A DNA stretch of 53,415 bases. Origin: a virus. Positions 15,040 to 24,239 of the stretch are shown piece after piece. Numbering within the stretch: position 1 is the stretch's first letter; each line of letters opens with the position of its first letter. Below the pieces are notes generated by a model. That model had not been told where the DNA came from. It worked only from the letters and a program-made list of their open reading frames with translations, and searched no databases. A program made the position numbers and the translations under genes. The stretch is taken from IMG/VR virus record IMGVR_UViG_3300031730_000059, positions 1-53,415 of that record; one strand, 5' to 3'.

Positions 15040-16027
15040 AGATGCGGGTGGCGGTGGTGGCGGAGCAGCCGCTCCAGCCGCTGCGCCTGCTGCCGCACCT
15101 GCGGAAGCGCCTGCAGCTTCACCAGCTGCGGCCCCGGCTCCGAGTGCTGCGGCACCAGCACCAGGCCCAGCGGCTGCACCTGCTGCACCCGCTGCCCCAG
15201 CAGCAGCGCCGGCCGCAGCCGACACCAAGGGCTACTGGCCAGAGGACTGGCGCAAGACCGTGTCGGGCGAAGACGCGAAGGTGCTCGAACGCATGTCGCG
15301 CTACGCCTCGCCGGCCGAGGTGGCCAAGGCGCTGATCTCGGCGCAGACCAAAATCTCGAGCGGCGAGTTGCTGCCGGTGCTCGGCAAGGACGCGAAGCCC
15401 GAAGAGATCAACGCCTTCCGCAAGGCGCACGGCATCCCCGAGTCGCACGACAAGTACGACCTCGGGCCGGACATCAAGATCGCCGAGAACGAAGCGCCCT
15501 TGATGAACGAGTTCCTGAAGGCGGCTCACGCGAGCAACCAGACGCCCGAGCAGGCCAAGGCGATGATCAAGACCTGGCGCTCCATCGAGCACCAGGCGAT
15601 GGAGTACCGCAGCGAGGCCGACAAGAAGGCCCAGGAAACCACCGAGGAAGCGCTGCGCTCGGAGTGGGGTGGCGAGTACAAGCGCAACCTGACCATCATC
15701 CACAACATGCTCGACGGCGTCGGCTCGCAGGATCTGAAGGACAAGATGCTGAAGGGGCGCATGGCCGACGGCACGCCCATCGGCTCTTCAGCCGAGGCGC
15801 TGAAGTTCTTCGCCGCACTCGCGCTGATCCAGAACCCGACCTCCACCGTCGTTCCGGGCTTCGAGGCCAACCCGCTCGCCGGCGTCGAGAACCGGATCGC
15901 CGAGATCGAGAAGATGCTGCGCACCGACCGCAAGGCCTACAACGACCCGAAGATCAGCGGACCCGGCGGCGAGTACGGCCGACTCCTGGAAGCGCGGGAG
16001 CGCTTGAAGCCGCAGAAGGCCGCGTAA
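15005..16027 (+). CDS. Capsid scaffolding protein
   Basis: This 340-residue protein acts as an internal template for prohead assembly and is lost on maturation. Residues 15-75 are a Gly then Ala/Pro-rich low-complexity region. The rest is acidic and helical (KGYWPEDWRKTVSGEDAKVL onward), which is usual for scaffolds. AGGAGG stands four bases before the ATG. Position between portal and major capsid supports the role. Two long shadow frames over the Ala/Pro-coding stretch reflect only its GC-rich triplet repeats. Confidence 0.82.
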   Translation: MWKQHHILRSPEDAGGGGGGAAAPAAAPAAAPAEAPAASPAAAPAPSAAAPAPGPAAAPAAPAAPAAAPAAADTKGYWPEDWRKTVSGEDAKVLERMSRYASPAEVAKALISAQTKISSGELLPVLGKDAKPEEINAFRKAHGIPESHDKYDLGPDIKIAENEAPLMNEFLKAAHASNQTPEQAKAMIKTWRSIEHQAMEYRSEADKKAQETTEEALRSEWGGEYKRNLTIIHNMLDGVGSQDLKDKMLKGRMADGTPIGSSAEALKFFAALALIQNPTSTVVPGFEANPLAGVENRIAEIEKMLRTDRKAYNDPKISGPGGEYGRLLEARERLKPQKAA

Positions 16028-16209
16028 CTCTGAACCTACTCGGCTGATCGTTTGACGCGATCGCAGGCGGACAAGCACAGTTCGCCTGCGTTACCGAGTA
16101 GCAAGGCCCCGTTGGCGGGCCGCTGGCCCCGTGAGGACACCCCAGCGAACAGCCATGGACGGACACCCCGAGCGACGGTTGATCTCAATCGTTCTTCAAG
16201 GAGTTCGCC
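16028..16209 (+). promoter_or_regulatory. Structured untranslated leader of the major capsid gene
   Basis: These 182 non-coding bases contain nested inverted repeats: outer arms TACTCGG (16037-16043) and CCGAGTA (16094-16100), inner arms CGCAGGCG (16062-16069) and CGCCTGCG (16083-16090). A GC-rich GGCCCC/GCGGGCC hairpin follows (around 16105-16122). There is no T-run after any stem, so this is not an obvious terminator. A processed or stabilising leader for the highly expressed capsid mRNA, or a promoter region, are the likely roles. AAGGAG lies just before the capsid ATG. Confidence 0.5.
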
Positions 16210-17061
16210 ATGAGCGACAGTGCATTCCAGATCCAGTACCGCCAGGAGTTCATCCAGGCGTTCGAGCAGCACCAATCGCTGCTTCGTGACACCGTCACCA
16301 CCGAAGCCATCATCAAGGGTCAGCAGGCTGTGTTCCTGGTCGCTGGCTCCGGCGCAGCGTCTGCGGTGACCCGTGGCCTGAACGGTCGCATCCCGGCGCG
16401 CAACGACAACATGTCGCAGAACACCTGCACGCTGCAGGAGTGGCATGACCTGGTGCGCAAGACCGGCTTCAACGTGTTTGCCTCTCAGGGCAATCAGCGT
16501 TCGATCATGCAGATGACCACGATGGCCGTGCTCAATCGCAAGATCGACGAACTGATCATCAACCAGCTCAACACCGGCACGGTGGCGATCGGCTCCTCGA
16601 GCACGGTCCCGAGCGTCTTCTTGTTCCAGAACGCCCGCGTCAAGCTGTCGAACGCGTCGGTGCCGTGGGACTCGAACATCACGCTGCTGTGCCAGCCGTC
16701 GTTCCTGGCCTACCTGGAGCAGGCGACCGAGTTCGCGAACGCGCAGTACGTCGAGGTCAAGCCCTACGCTGGCAGCGACAACGCGTCGTGGAAAGACCGG
16801 CCGATGGCCTACCGCTGGCGCAACGCGCTGATCGTCGAGCACCCGAACCTTCCGGGCAAGGGCACGACCAGCGAGAAGAGCTTCCTGTACCACAAGACCG
16901 CCGCCGGCCACGCGATGGACACCGCGGGCCTGCAGTCGCCTGTCGGTCGCGATGAAGAGCAGGACTACTCCTGGGCGCGCGCCAGCGGCTACCAGGGCGC
17001 CCTGCTGCTGCAGAACACCGGCGTGGTCGTGATCACCGCCGACGGCTCGGCCCTGGCCTAA
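16210..17061 (+). CDS. Major capsid protein
   Basis: This 283-residue protein follows the scaffold and a long leader and precedes a strong terminator, as expected for the most abundant virion protein. The sequence is a HK97-like mixture of strands and helices: an N-terminal arm (FQIQYRQEFIQAFEQHQSLL), a middle region with LQEWHDLVRKTGFNVFASQG, and a C-terminal domain including PMAYRWRNALIVEHPNLP. Size and context match Bbp17-type capsid proteins. The codon pattern is strongly biased, in line with high expression. Confidence 0.87.
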   Translation: MSDSAFQIQYRQEFIQAFEQHQSLLRDTVTTEAIIKGQQAVFLVAGSGAASAVTRGLNGRIPARNDNMSQNTCTLQEWHDLVRKTGFNVFASQGNQRSIMQMTTMAVLNRKIDELIINQLNTGTVAIGSSSTVPSVFLFQNARVKLSNASVPWDSNITLLCQPSFLAYLEQATEFANAQYVEVKPYAGSDNASWKDRPMAYRWRNALIVEHPNLPGKGTTSEKSFLYHKTAAGHAMDTAGLQSPVGRDEEQDYSWARASGYQGALLLQNTGVVVITADGSALA

Positions 17062-17084
17062 GCCGCCACTCAAGGAGAAACACC

Positions 17085-17474
17085 ATGTCTTACTTTGGCA
17101 GCACGCAACTCTCGTCGGTGGCCAACCCGCCCCGCCAACTCATCGCGCCGATGGCGGTCAACCCGGCCATCGTCGGCTCGACCGAGTTCCTGTCCACGCA
17201 GGGCTCGACCGCGGCGAACAACCCCAACGGTCCGGGCGGCGGTGGCGGCGGGCTGTGGTTCTACAGCTCGACCAACCTCACGACCGACATCGTCGCGGCG
17301 AACTTCTTCTCCGACGGCTTCTACCTCGGCATGAAGGCCGGCGATGTCGTGATGGGCAACCAGTACAGCTCGCTCGGCTCCACGGTCACGACCTTCGCCG
17401 GCTCGATCGTTTCGGTGTCGACGGCGGGCGCGTCGATGACCACCGGCAGCTTGATGACGTCGACGTTCGGCTGA
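17085..17474 (+). CDS. Probable capsid cement/decoration protein
   Basis: This 129-residue, beta-rich protein full of Ser, Thr, Gly and Val follows the major capsid gene immediately, with an AAGGAG site and inside the same terminator-bounded unit. GGGGGGLWFYSSTN at the centre is a flexible hinge, and DGFYLGMKAGDVVMGNQYS is a strand pair. BPP-1-like phages encode a cement protein at this place, so that role is likely, though not shown by a motif. Confidence 0.68.
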   Translation: MSYFGSTQLSSVANPPRQLIAPMAVNPAIVGSTEFLSTQGSTAANNPNGPGGGGGGLWFYSSTNLTTDIVAANFFSDGFYLGMKAGDVVMGNQYSSLGSTVTTFAGSIVSVSTAGASMTTGSLMTSTFG

Positions 17475-17500
17475 TCTTCGGCCTTCGGGCCATTTCGTGT

Positions 17501-17535
17501 GCGGGCGCAACTCCTTGGAGAAGCGCCCGTTTTTT
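17501..17535 (+). terminator. Rho-independent terminator after the capsid genes
   Basis: A 7-bp stem CGGGCGC (17502-17508) with GCGCCCG (17523-17529) encloses a second short stem CTCC/GGAG, followed by six T's (17530-17535). It should end or attenuate the capsid transcript before the tail genes. Confidence 0.88.
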
Positions 17536-17553
17536 CAACTTCGAGGAGTGGCA

Positions 17554-18030
17554 ATGACGGACGCAACGAAGGCAGCGGAAGCGCAGGCCGAGAAGCGAGT
17601 GGTGATTCTGAACCCGCAGCGCATGGAACTGGCCGAGCAATGGCGCCAGGACTGGGTCGTCAACGCCGAGCAAGGCACGACGATCGGCGACGTGCTGGAC
17701 CCGCAGTACTGGTCGCACATGGCGTACCGCATGCAGCCTTACGACCACATCGAAGTTCGCCTGGAGACCGGCGAATGGCTGCTGCAGCTGCTCGTGCTGA
17801 GCGTCGGCCGCAACTACGTGCAGGTTTACCTGATGGTCAAGCACGACCTGCAAGGTGTCGGCGAAGACGCCCCGGTTGCGATGAAGCACAAGGTCGAGTG
17901 GAAGGGCCCGCAGCACAAGTGGGTCGTCACGCGGCTGGCCGACAGCCAGGCGATCCAGTCCGGTCTGGAGAGCAAGGAGATCGCGAACACCTGGCTCTCG
18001 AATCACGAGCGGGTCGTCGCGAAGACCTGA
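17554..18030 (+). CDS. Conserved-type phage structural-region protein
   Basis: This 158-residue, charged, mixed alpha/beta protein starts just after the capsid terminator with GAGGAG upstream. The order capsid, cement, this gene, tail tubular A suggests a head completion or adaptor role. I see no signature motif. Confidence 0.65.
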   Translation: MTDATKAAEAQAEKRVVILNPQRMELAEQWRQDWVVNAEQGTTIGDVLDPQYWSHMAYRMQPYDHIEVRLETGEWLLQLLVLSVGRNYVQVYLMVKHDLQGVGEDAPVAMKHKVEWKGPQHKWVVTRLADSQAIQSGLESKEIANTWLSNHERVVAKT

Positions 18031-18037
18031 CCCACCG

Positions 18038-18682
18038 GTGACCACCCAACTCGACCTGTACAACGGCGCGCTCCTGGTCTGCAAGGAGCGCTTCCTCGCG
18101 TCCCTGACAGAGGTGCGCGAGCCGCGCCATCTGCTCGATCACGTGTGGTCGAACGGTGGCGTGAACGCATGCCTTGAGCGCGGACAGTGGTTCTTCGCGA
18201 TGCGCACGATCCAGATCGACTACGACCCGTCGATCGAGCCGCCGTTCGGCTACAACCGCGCGTTCGAAAAGCCCGACGACTGGGTGCTCACCTCAAGCCT
18301 GTGCACGGACGAGTTCTTTCGCGAGCCGCTGACACGCTACTTCGACGAGGCCGGCTATTGGTACTCGGACCTCGACACGGTGTACGTGCGCTACGTCAGC
18401 AACGACCCGCTGTACGGGCTGAACCTGAACAAGTGGCCGGAGTCGTTTCGGGAGTATGTCGAGGCCCACTTCGCGCGCAAGATCGTCGGCAAGTTGAGCA
18501 CCTCGGACATGACCGAGGAAAAGGTCGAGAAGATCGAGGCAGCGCGCCTGGTGACCGCGAAGAGCCGCGCTGCGATGGCCGAGCCGACCGCCTTCCCTGC
18601 GCAAGGCTCCTGGTCGCGTGCGCGCAATCGCTTCCCGAATCGACGCGACGGCGGCGGCACCACCGGCAGCCTGATCGGCTGA
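18038..18682 (+). CDS. Tail tubular protein A-like (T7 gp11 type adaptor)
   Basis: This 214-residue helical protein is expected to form the ring joining portal and nozzle. LDLYNGALLVCKERFLASLT at the N-terminus, the WFFAMRTIQIDYDP segment and KWPESFREYVEAHFARKIV are typical of gp11-like adaptors. The start is GTG 18038, and the gene stands directly before the nozzle gene. Confidence 0.85.
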   Translation: MTTQLDLYNGALLVCKERFLASLTEVREPRHLLDHVWSNGGVNACLERGQWFFAMRTIQIDYDPSIEPPFGYNRAFEKPDDWVLTSSLCTDEFFREPLTRYFDEAGYWYSDLDTVYVRYVSNDPLYGLNLNKWPESFREYVEAHFARKIVGKLSTSDMTEEKVEKIEAARLVTAKSRAAMAEPTAFPAQGSWSRARNRFPNRRDGGGTTGSLIG

Positions 18683-18686
18683 TCCC

Positions 18687-21389
18687 ATGGGCCGCGAAAC
18701 CCAGACCCTCTACTCGCTGAACCGGGGAGTCATCGACCGGCGTGGCCTGGCGCGCTTGGACATCAAGCGCCTCGCGCTCGCCGCGCAGGTGCAGACCAAC
18801 TGGATGCCGCGGGTGCTCGGCTCGATGAGCCTGCGCGCCGGGTTGGGCTACCTAGGCAGCACCCTGAACAACGCCGCAGCGCGGTTCCTGAAGTTCATTT
18901 TCGCGACCTCCGACACGGCGCTGCTCGAACTCACGGCGAACGTGATGCGCGTCTGGATCAACGACGTGCTGCTGACGCGCCCTGCGGTCACGACCACGAT
19001 CACGAACGGAGAATTCACGGCCAACCTCGGCAGCTGGACCGATCTCGACGACACCGGGGGCACCTCGAGCTGGGTGGCGCCCGGCTACATGCAACTCGTG
19101 GGCAATGGGAACGACCGGGCGATCCGTGAGCAGCAGGTGACGGTCGCCGGGGCAAACCTCGGCGTCGAGCACGGCATCCGGATCATCATCGCCCGCGGCC
19201 CGGTGAAGCTGCGCATCGGCTCGACCTCCGGCGAAGACGACTACGTGCGCGAGACGACGCTCTACGCCGGCGCGCATTCGATCTCGGTCGTTCCGACGAC
19301 CGACATGTTCATCCGCTTCTTCAGCTACCAGATCCCGGTGGTCTGGGTCGACAGCTGCACGATCGAGGCGGCCGGGGTCGTTCAAGTGCCGACGCCGTGG
19401 ACCGCTGCGCTGCTGAACAAGGTGCGGATCGACCAGTCGGCCGACGTTGTGTTCGTCGCCTGCGACACGCTGCAGCAGCGACGGATCGAGCGCCGCGGTA
19501 CCCACCCGAATGCGCGGTCGTGGTCGGTGGCTCTCTACGCCACCACCGACGGCCCGTTCCGAGTTCAGAACGTGACGCCAACCACGATTGCGCCGAGCGC
19601 CATCAGCGGGAACGTGACGCTGACGGCCTCGGTTCCACTCTTCAAACCACTGCACGTCGGAGCGCTTTTCAGCATCACCTCGGTGGGGCAGAACGTCCTG
19701 ACGATCGGCTCTGCGAGCGGGATCTTCACGCCGTCGATCCGCGTGACCGGCGTGGGCAACGACCGCGACTTCGTGCTCGTGATCTCCGGCAATGCGACCG
19801 GTTCAACCGTCGACCTGCAGCGGTCGTTCGACAACTCCACGTGGGCAAACGTTGGCGGCACCCACACCTACACGGCCAACGCGACCGTCGGTGTGAACGA
19901 CGGCTACACCAACCAGATCATCTACTACCGCCTGTTCCTCACGACCCGGGTGGCGCCCGACTCGGTCACGATGGAGCTGCGAACGGCCAGCGGCAGCGTT
20001 CGCGGCGTGGCGCGCATCACCGGCTACACCAGCAACGTGCTGGTGAGCGCCGAGGTCGTGGTAGCGCTGGGTGGCGTAACGCCTTCCACGGTATGGCAAG
20101 AGGGCCACTGGTCCGATCTGCGAGGATGGCCGACGGCCGGCAAGATCCACGAGGGCCGCCTCTGGTGGGCCGGGCAGAACGGCATGTGGGGCTCGATCTC
20201 TGACGCCTTCGATTCGTTCGACGAGGTTTTCCCTGGCAACGCCGGCGCGATCAATCGGACGATCGGCGCCGGGCCGGTCGACATCATCAACTGGCTGCTC
20301 AGCCTGAAGGGCTTGATGATCGGCGCGCAGGGCACAGAGTATTCGGTGCGCGCGTCGTCCCTCGACGAAATCCTCACGCCGACCAGCTTCAACGTGAAGA
20401 GCTCGTCGACGCAGGGTTCGGGCAACGTCGACGCGGTGAAGGTGGACCAAAGCGGGTACTTCGTCGACCGCTCCGGCGTGAAGGTGTTCGATCTCTCGTT
20501 TGCGGTCAAGGACTACGACTACGCTGCGTCCGACATCATGACGCTCGTGCCCGAACTCGGCCTGCCGGGTATCGTGCGCATGGACGCGCAGCGCAAGCCA
20601 GAGACCCGGCTGCACTGCGTTCGGTCCGATGGCACGGTCATCGTCGCGGTCGCGAGCAAGACCGAAGAGGTTCTCGCCTGGATTCCGGTGACCACCGACG
20701 GCGTGATCGAGGACGTGGTGACGCTGCCAGCGTTGGACGGCGACTTCGACGACCAGGTCTATTACGTCGTGCAGCGCACCATCAACGGTGCCACGGTGCG
20801 CTACCTGGAGAAGGTGGCGCAGGAGATCGACTGCCGCGGAGATCAGCAACTGTGCTTCCTGGCTGACGCCGCGGTCTCGTACACCGGCGTGGCCACGACC
20901 GCGATCACCGGCCTGAGCCATCTCGAAGGAGAACAGGTCGTTGTGTGGGCCGATGGCTTCGATGTCGGCACTGACGACTCGGTCTCGCCATGGGTGCAGC
21001 GCTACACGGTGGCCGGCGGTCAGATCACGCTCGCAACCGCAGCTTCGAACGTGGTGGTCGGACTGGGCTACACGGCGCAGTTCAAGAGCGTGAAGCTCGG
21101 CTCGATGCTGAACAAGGAGAAGACCATCTCGCAACTTGGTCTGATCGCCGCCGACATCCACCCGAAGGGTTTGCGATACGGGTCCGAGTTCGACTCGTCG
21201 ACCTTCACGATGAACGACATGCCAGAGATTGAAGCTGGCGCCCTCGTCGGGCCCGACATGCGGGCCGACTATGACGAAGACACGATCAGCTTCCCCGGCA
21301 CCTGGAACACCGACACCCGCGTGTGCCTGCAGGCGCAAGCGCCGCGGCCGGTCACGGTGCTCGCCGTCACGATGGACCTGCAATCATGA
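18687..21389 (+). CDS. Tail tubular protein B-like nozzle protein
   Basis: This 900-residue protein has the typical N-terminus of podovirus nozzles (LYSLNRGVIDRRGLARLD, then QTNWMPRVLGSMSLRAGLGY). An inserted beta-sandwich region of about residues 100-220 resembles a carbohydrate-binding module (SWVAPGYMQLVGNGNDRAI). WHEGRLWWAGQ-like residues around 480-500 and ACRSDGTVIV-like strands near 640 form the propeller-like core. It probably forms the hexameric tail tip. The length is above T7 gp12 (794), mainly because of the insert. The stop overlaps the next ATG. Confidence 0.85.
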   Translation: MGRETQTLYSLNRGVIDRRGLARLDIKRLALAAQVQTNWMPRVLGSMSLRAGLGYLGSTLNNAAARFLKFIFATSDTALLELTANVMRVWINDVLLTRPAVTTTITNGEFTANLGSWTDLDDTGGTSSWVAPGYMQLVGNGNDRAIREQQVTVAGANLGVEHGIRIIIARGPVKLRIGSTSGEDDYVRETTLYAGAHSISVVPTTDMFIRFFSYQIPVVWVDSCTIEAAGVVQVPTPWTAALLNKVRIDQSADVVFVACDTLQQRRIERRGTHPNARSWSVALYATTDGPFRVQNVTPTTIAPSAISGNVTLTASVPLFKPLHVGALFSITSVGQNVLTIGSASGIFTPSIRVTGVGNDRDFVLVISGNATGSTVDLQRSFDNSTWANVGGTHTYTANATVGVNDGYTNQIIYYRLFLTTRVAPDSVTMELRTASGSVRGVARITGYTSNVLVSAEVVVALGGVTPSTVWQEGHWSDLRGWPTAGKIHEGRLWWAGQNGMWGSISDAFDSFDEVFPGNAGAINRTIGAGPVDIINWLLSLKGLMIGAQGTEYSVRASSLDEILTPTSFNVKSSSTQGSGNVDAVKVDQSGYFVDRSGVKVFDLSFAVKDYDYAASDIMTLVPELGLPGIVRMDAQRKPETRLHCVRSDGTVIVAVASKTEEVLAWIPVTTDGVIEDVVTLPALDGDFDDQVYYVVQRTINGATVRYLEKVAQEIDCRGDQQLCFLADAAVSYTGVATTAITGLSHLEGEQVVVWADGFDVGTDDSVSPWVQRYTVAGGQITLATAASNVVVGLGYTAQFKSVKLGSMLNKEKTISQLGLIAADIHPKGLRYGSEFDSSTFTMNDMPEIEAGALVGPDMRADYDEDTISFPGTWNTDTRVCLQAQAPRPVTVLAVTMDLQS

Positions 21390-21961
21390 GCGCGATCGAC
21401 GACCTCCTGGCCGACCCCCGCGCACTGAACCAGTGGGGCACCACGACCGATGCCTCCGGGCAGTTGATCGGTGCGATCGGTCACATCCAGTACGGGCTGC
21501 AGGCGCAGCAGGCCGCCGAGTTCCAGGCCGACCAACTCGCGCAGAACGCCAACACGGCGGCGGCGTCAGGTCAGCGGCGTGCTGCCGATGTCGACCGCAC
21601 CTCGAAGGTCCTGGCTTCGAACGCGCTGGCTACCGCGGCTGCGAGCGGCGGCGGGGCTTCTGACCCCGGCGTCGTCAGCGTGATCGCCAACGTCGCGGCC
21701 GAGGGCGCTTATCGCAAGGCCGTCGCGCTGTACGAAGGCGACGACAAGGCGCGCGCATTGAACCTGGCGGCCGACACGAAGCGCTACGAAGGCAAGGCAG
21801 CCAGGGCGAATTCGATTCTGCCGGCCTCGGCCAGCGCCTACCGCGCGGGCACGACACTGCTGCAAGGCGAGGCGCGCGACAGGTCGCTGTACCAGCGTTT
21901 CGGCATGGGCGGCCCGGCGCAGGCGAACGATGCGTGGGCCGTCAACGGCCCGGGCGAGTGA
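21386..21961 (+). CDS. Internal virion (ejection) protein, gp14-like
   Basis: This 191-residue, Ala/Gln-rich helical protein comes directly after the nozzle gene and before the transglycosylase ejection protein, the position of T7 gp14. A long amphipathic helical stretch (LQAQQAAEFQADQLAQNANT) and a Gly/Ala patch (AAASGGGAS) fit a pore-forming ejection protein. The ATG overlaps the previous stop by four bases. Confidence 0.72.
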   Translation: MSAIDDLLADPRALNQWGTTTDASGQLIGAIGHIQYGLQAQQAAEFQADQLAQNANTAAASGQRRAADVDRTSKVLASNALATAAASGGGASDPGVVSVIANVAAEGAYRKAVALYEGDDKARALNLAADTKRYEGKAARANSILPASASAYRAGTTLLQGEARDRSLYQRFGMGGPAQANDAWAVNGPGE

Positions 21962-21962
21962 C

Positions 21963-24239
21963 ATGGCCACACTGCCTGACGCCACCGCGCTCGGCGAGCG
22001 ACCAGTCCCACAAGGGGCAGGGGGAGTGTCGGGCTACTCGCCGCAGAACTCGCTGCGCGAGACCGGCCAGATCGTCTCGGGTGCGGGTCGGGAGATGCTC
22101 GACGCGTCGCAGATCGTCGCCGCCACGAACGAGCGCCAGGACACGCTGGTCGCGCAGAGCGCCGGCAACGCGCTGCAGCAGGCTCGCATCTCGGCTGAGT
22201 TCGACCCGAAGTCCGGGTTCCGCAACATCAAGGAGGGCGGGGCAGTCGGCCAGCAGTTCGTCGACACCTACACCCAGAAGTTCACGGCAGCGCAGACGCA
22301 ACTGCGCGAGAACCTGGCGAACGAGAACCAGAAGCGCATCTTCGACCAGCACGCGGCCATGCAAGGCCTGTCGTTCAAGAGCGCATTGCTGCAGCACCAG
22401 GCACAGCAGACCGAGGCCTTCAACGACTCGACCGCGAACGGCACCGTCGACCTCGCGCTGCGCACGATGGCGCAGCGCCCGAGCGACGAACTGACATTTC
22501 AGATGGGCCTGGCCCAGATCAACGGCACGGTCGAGCAGACCGGCAAGCGCAAGGGCCTGCCACCCGAGGCCATCGAAGCGACGAAGGGCAAGATGCTCGA
22601 CGCCGCCTACACGACGCGCATCACGTCGATCATGGACGGTGTGCCCGGCTTGGCGCCGGCGAACCCGTATCTGGCCGAGCGGATGTTCAAGCAGGTGCAG
22701 GACCGTCTTGGCCCGGCCTCGCAGGTGAATCTGGCGAACCAGGTGCAGAAGGCTGTGATGTCGGTGCAGGCGCGCGATACCGCCAGCGGGTTCATCTTCG
22801 GCTCGAAGACGCCTCTCGCGCCTTCTGCGATCGCCCCGGCCGTCAGCGGCCCGCCGCTGGAAGGTGTGATCAAGGACATCGAGAGCGGCGGAAAGCGATA
22901 CGGCGCCGACGGCGAGCTGCTGACCAGTCCCAAGGGTGCGCAGGGCGAGATGCAGGTGATGCCTGCGACCTCGAAGAGCCCGGGCTTTGGGGTGGTGCCG
23001 GCCCGCGACGACAGCCCCGAAGAGCTCGCACGTGTCGGGCGCGACTACCTGGGCGCGATGAGCGCGCGCTACAACGACCCGGCCCTGATCATGGCCGCTT
23101 ACAACGCAGGGCCGGGTAAGGTCGACCAGTGGATCGCGAAGTACGGTGACCCGCGCACCGGGCAGGTCTCCACCGAAGACTGGATCTCGAAGATCCCGTT
23201 CGCCGAGACGCAGGCCTACGTGGCGAAGGGCTTGAAGAAGCTCAACGCCGACGGCACGCCGAACGCGTCGATCCAGGCGCCGACCGCGAACCAGCTGAAA
23301 ACCGACCTCTACGCTCGCGTGCAGGCCGCGCGCAAGGTCGCTGAAGAGCAGTACCCGGGAGATACCGCCTATGCCGACTCGGTCGCCTCTCGGGTTGAGA
23401 ACTACGGGCGCACCGTGGTCGCGAACCAGCAAGGCATCGAGGCGGGTGCCCGAGATGGCTTGTTCCAGGGCATCGTCGGCACGCAGCCCAACGGCTCCGA
23501 CAAGCCGAAGACGATCGACCAGCTGCTCGCCGATCCGCAGCAGAAGGCGAACTGGGACAAGGCCACGCCCGAAACGAAGATGGCGATCCAGGCGCACTTC
23601 AAGAACGGCGCCGGCGACACGCCGCGCAGCGCCGAGACGCAAGCGCTTCTCTACCAGTACATGGGCAAGTTCTCGAACGACCGCGAAGGCTTCGCGAACG
23701 AGGATCTGGCTCCGCTGATCACGCAACTGCCGCACGCGGACTTCGACCGCCTCGCGACCATGCAGGTGCAGGCGCGCAACAAGCAGGACCTCGACGCCGA
23801 CAAGGCGACGAACCTGCAGCATGCGCTGACCTTGTCGACCAGCTACGTTCTGCGCCCACTCGGGATCGACACGCCGACGAAGAACACATCGGAGACAAAA
23901 CGCAAGGTCTACGAGCAGTTCACCGGTGCGCTGATGGAGCAGCTCGACGGGTTCCAGAAGCTCAACGGCAAGCGGCCGAACGACGCCGAGATCATCTCGA
24001 TGGCAAAGAACCTGTCCGCCACCGTGCAAGTGCCAGGCCTGTTCTGGGGCACGAACGACAAGCGAGCGTTCGAAGTTCCTCCCCGTGATCAGGCGAAGAT
24101 CACGGTGCAGGTGCCTGACGACTTCCGTGCCGGCATCGCGAAGGCCTTGGCCACGCGACTCGGGCAAGCGCCGAGCGAGCAGCAGGTGCAGGCGGCTTAC
24201 CTCGACTACCTGCGCACACCACCGAAGGTGAAGCGATGA
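21963..24239 (+). CDS. Internal virion protein with lytic transglycosylase domain
   Basis: This 758-residue ejection protein opens the peptidoglycan during DNA entry. The SLT domain spans about residues 298-400. The catalytic Glu is E307 in KDIESGGKRYG, followed by GEMQVMPAT and AAYNAGPGKVD, the three classic lytic transglycosylase motifs. The flanking regions are long, Gln-rich and helical. It corresponds to the murein-degrading part of T7 gp16. Its stop overlaps the ATG of the next ejection protein. Confidence 0.92.
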   Translation: MATLPDATALGERPVPQGAGGVSGYSPQNSLRETGQIVSGAGREMLDASQIVAATNERQDTLVAQSAGNALQQARISAEFDPKSGFRNIKEGGAVGQQFVDTYTQKFTAAQTQLRENLANENQKRIFDQHAAMQGLSFKSALLQHQAQQTEAFNDSTANGTVDLALRTMAQRPSDELTFQMGLAQINGTVEQTGKRKGLPPEAIEATKGKMLDAAYTTRITSIMDGVPGLAPANPYLAERMFKQVQDRLGPASQVNLANQVQKAVMSVQARDTASGFIFGSKTPLAPSAIAPAVSGPPLEGVIKDIESGGKRYGADGELLTSPKGAQGEMQVMPATSKSPGFGVVPARDDSPEELARVGRDYLGAMSARYNDPALIMAAYNAGPGKVDQWIAKYGDPRTGQVSTEDWISKIPFAETQAYVAKGLKKLNADGTPNASIQAPTANQLKTDLYARVQAARKVAEEQYPGDTAYADSVASRVENYGRTVVANQQGIEAGARDGLFQGIVGTQPNGSDKPKTIDQLLADPQQKANWDKATPETKMAIQAHFKNGAGDTPRSAETQALLYQYMGKFSNDREGFANEDLAPLITQLPHADFDRLATMQVQARNKQDLDADKATNLQHALTLSTSYVLRPLGIDTPTKNTSETKRKVYEQFTGALMEQLDGFQKLNGKRPNDAEIISMAKNLSATVQVPGLFWGTNDKRAFEVPPRDQAKITVQVPDDFRAGIAKALATRLGQAPSEQQVQAAYLDYLRTPPKVKR

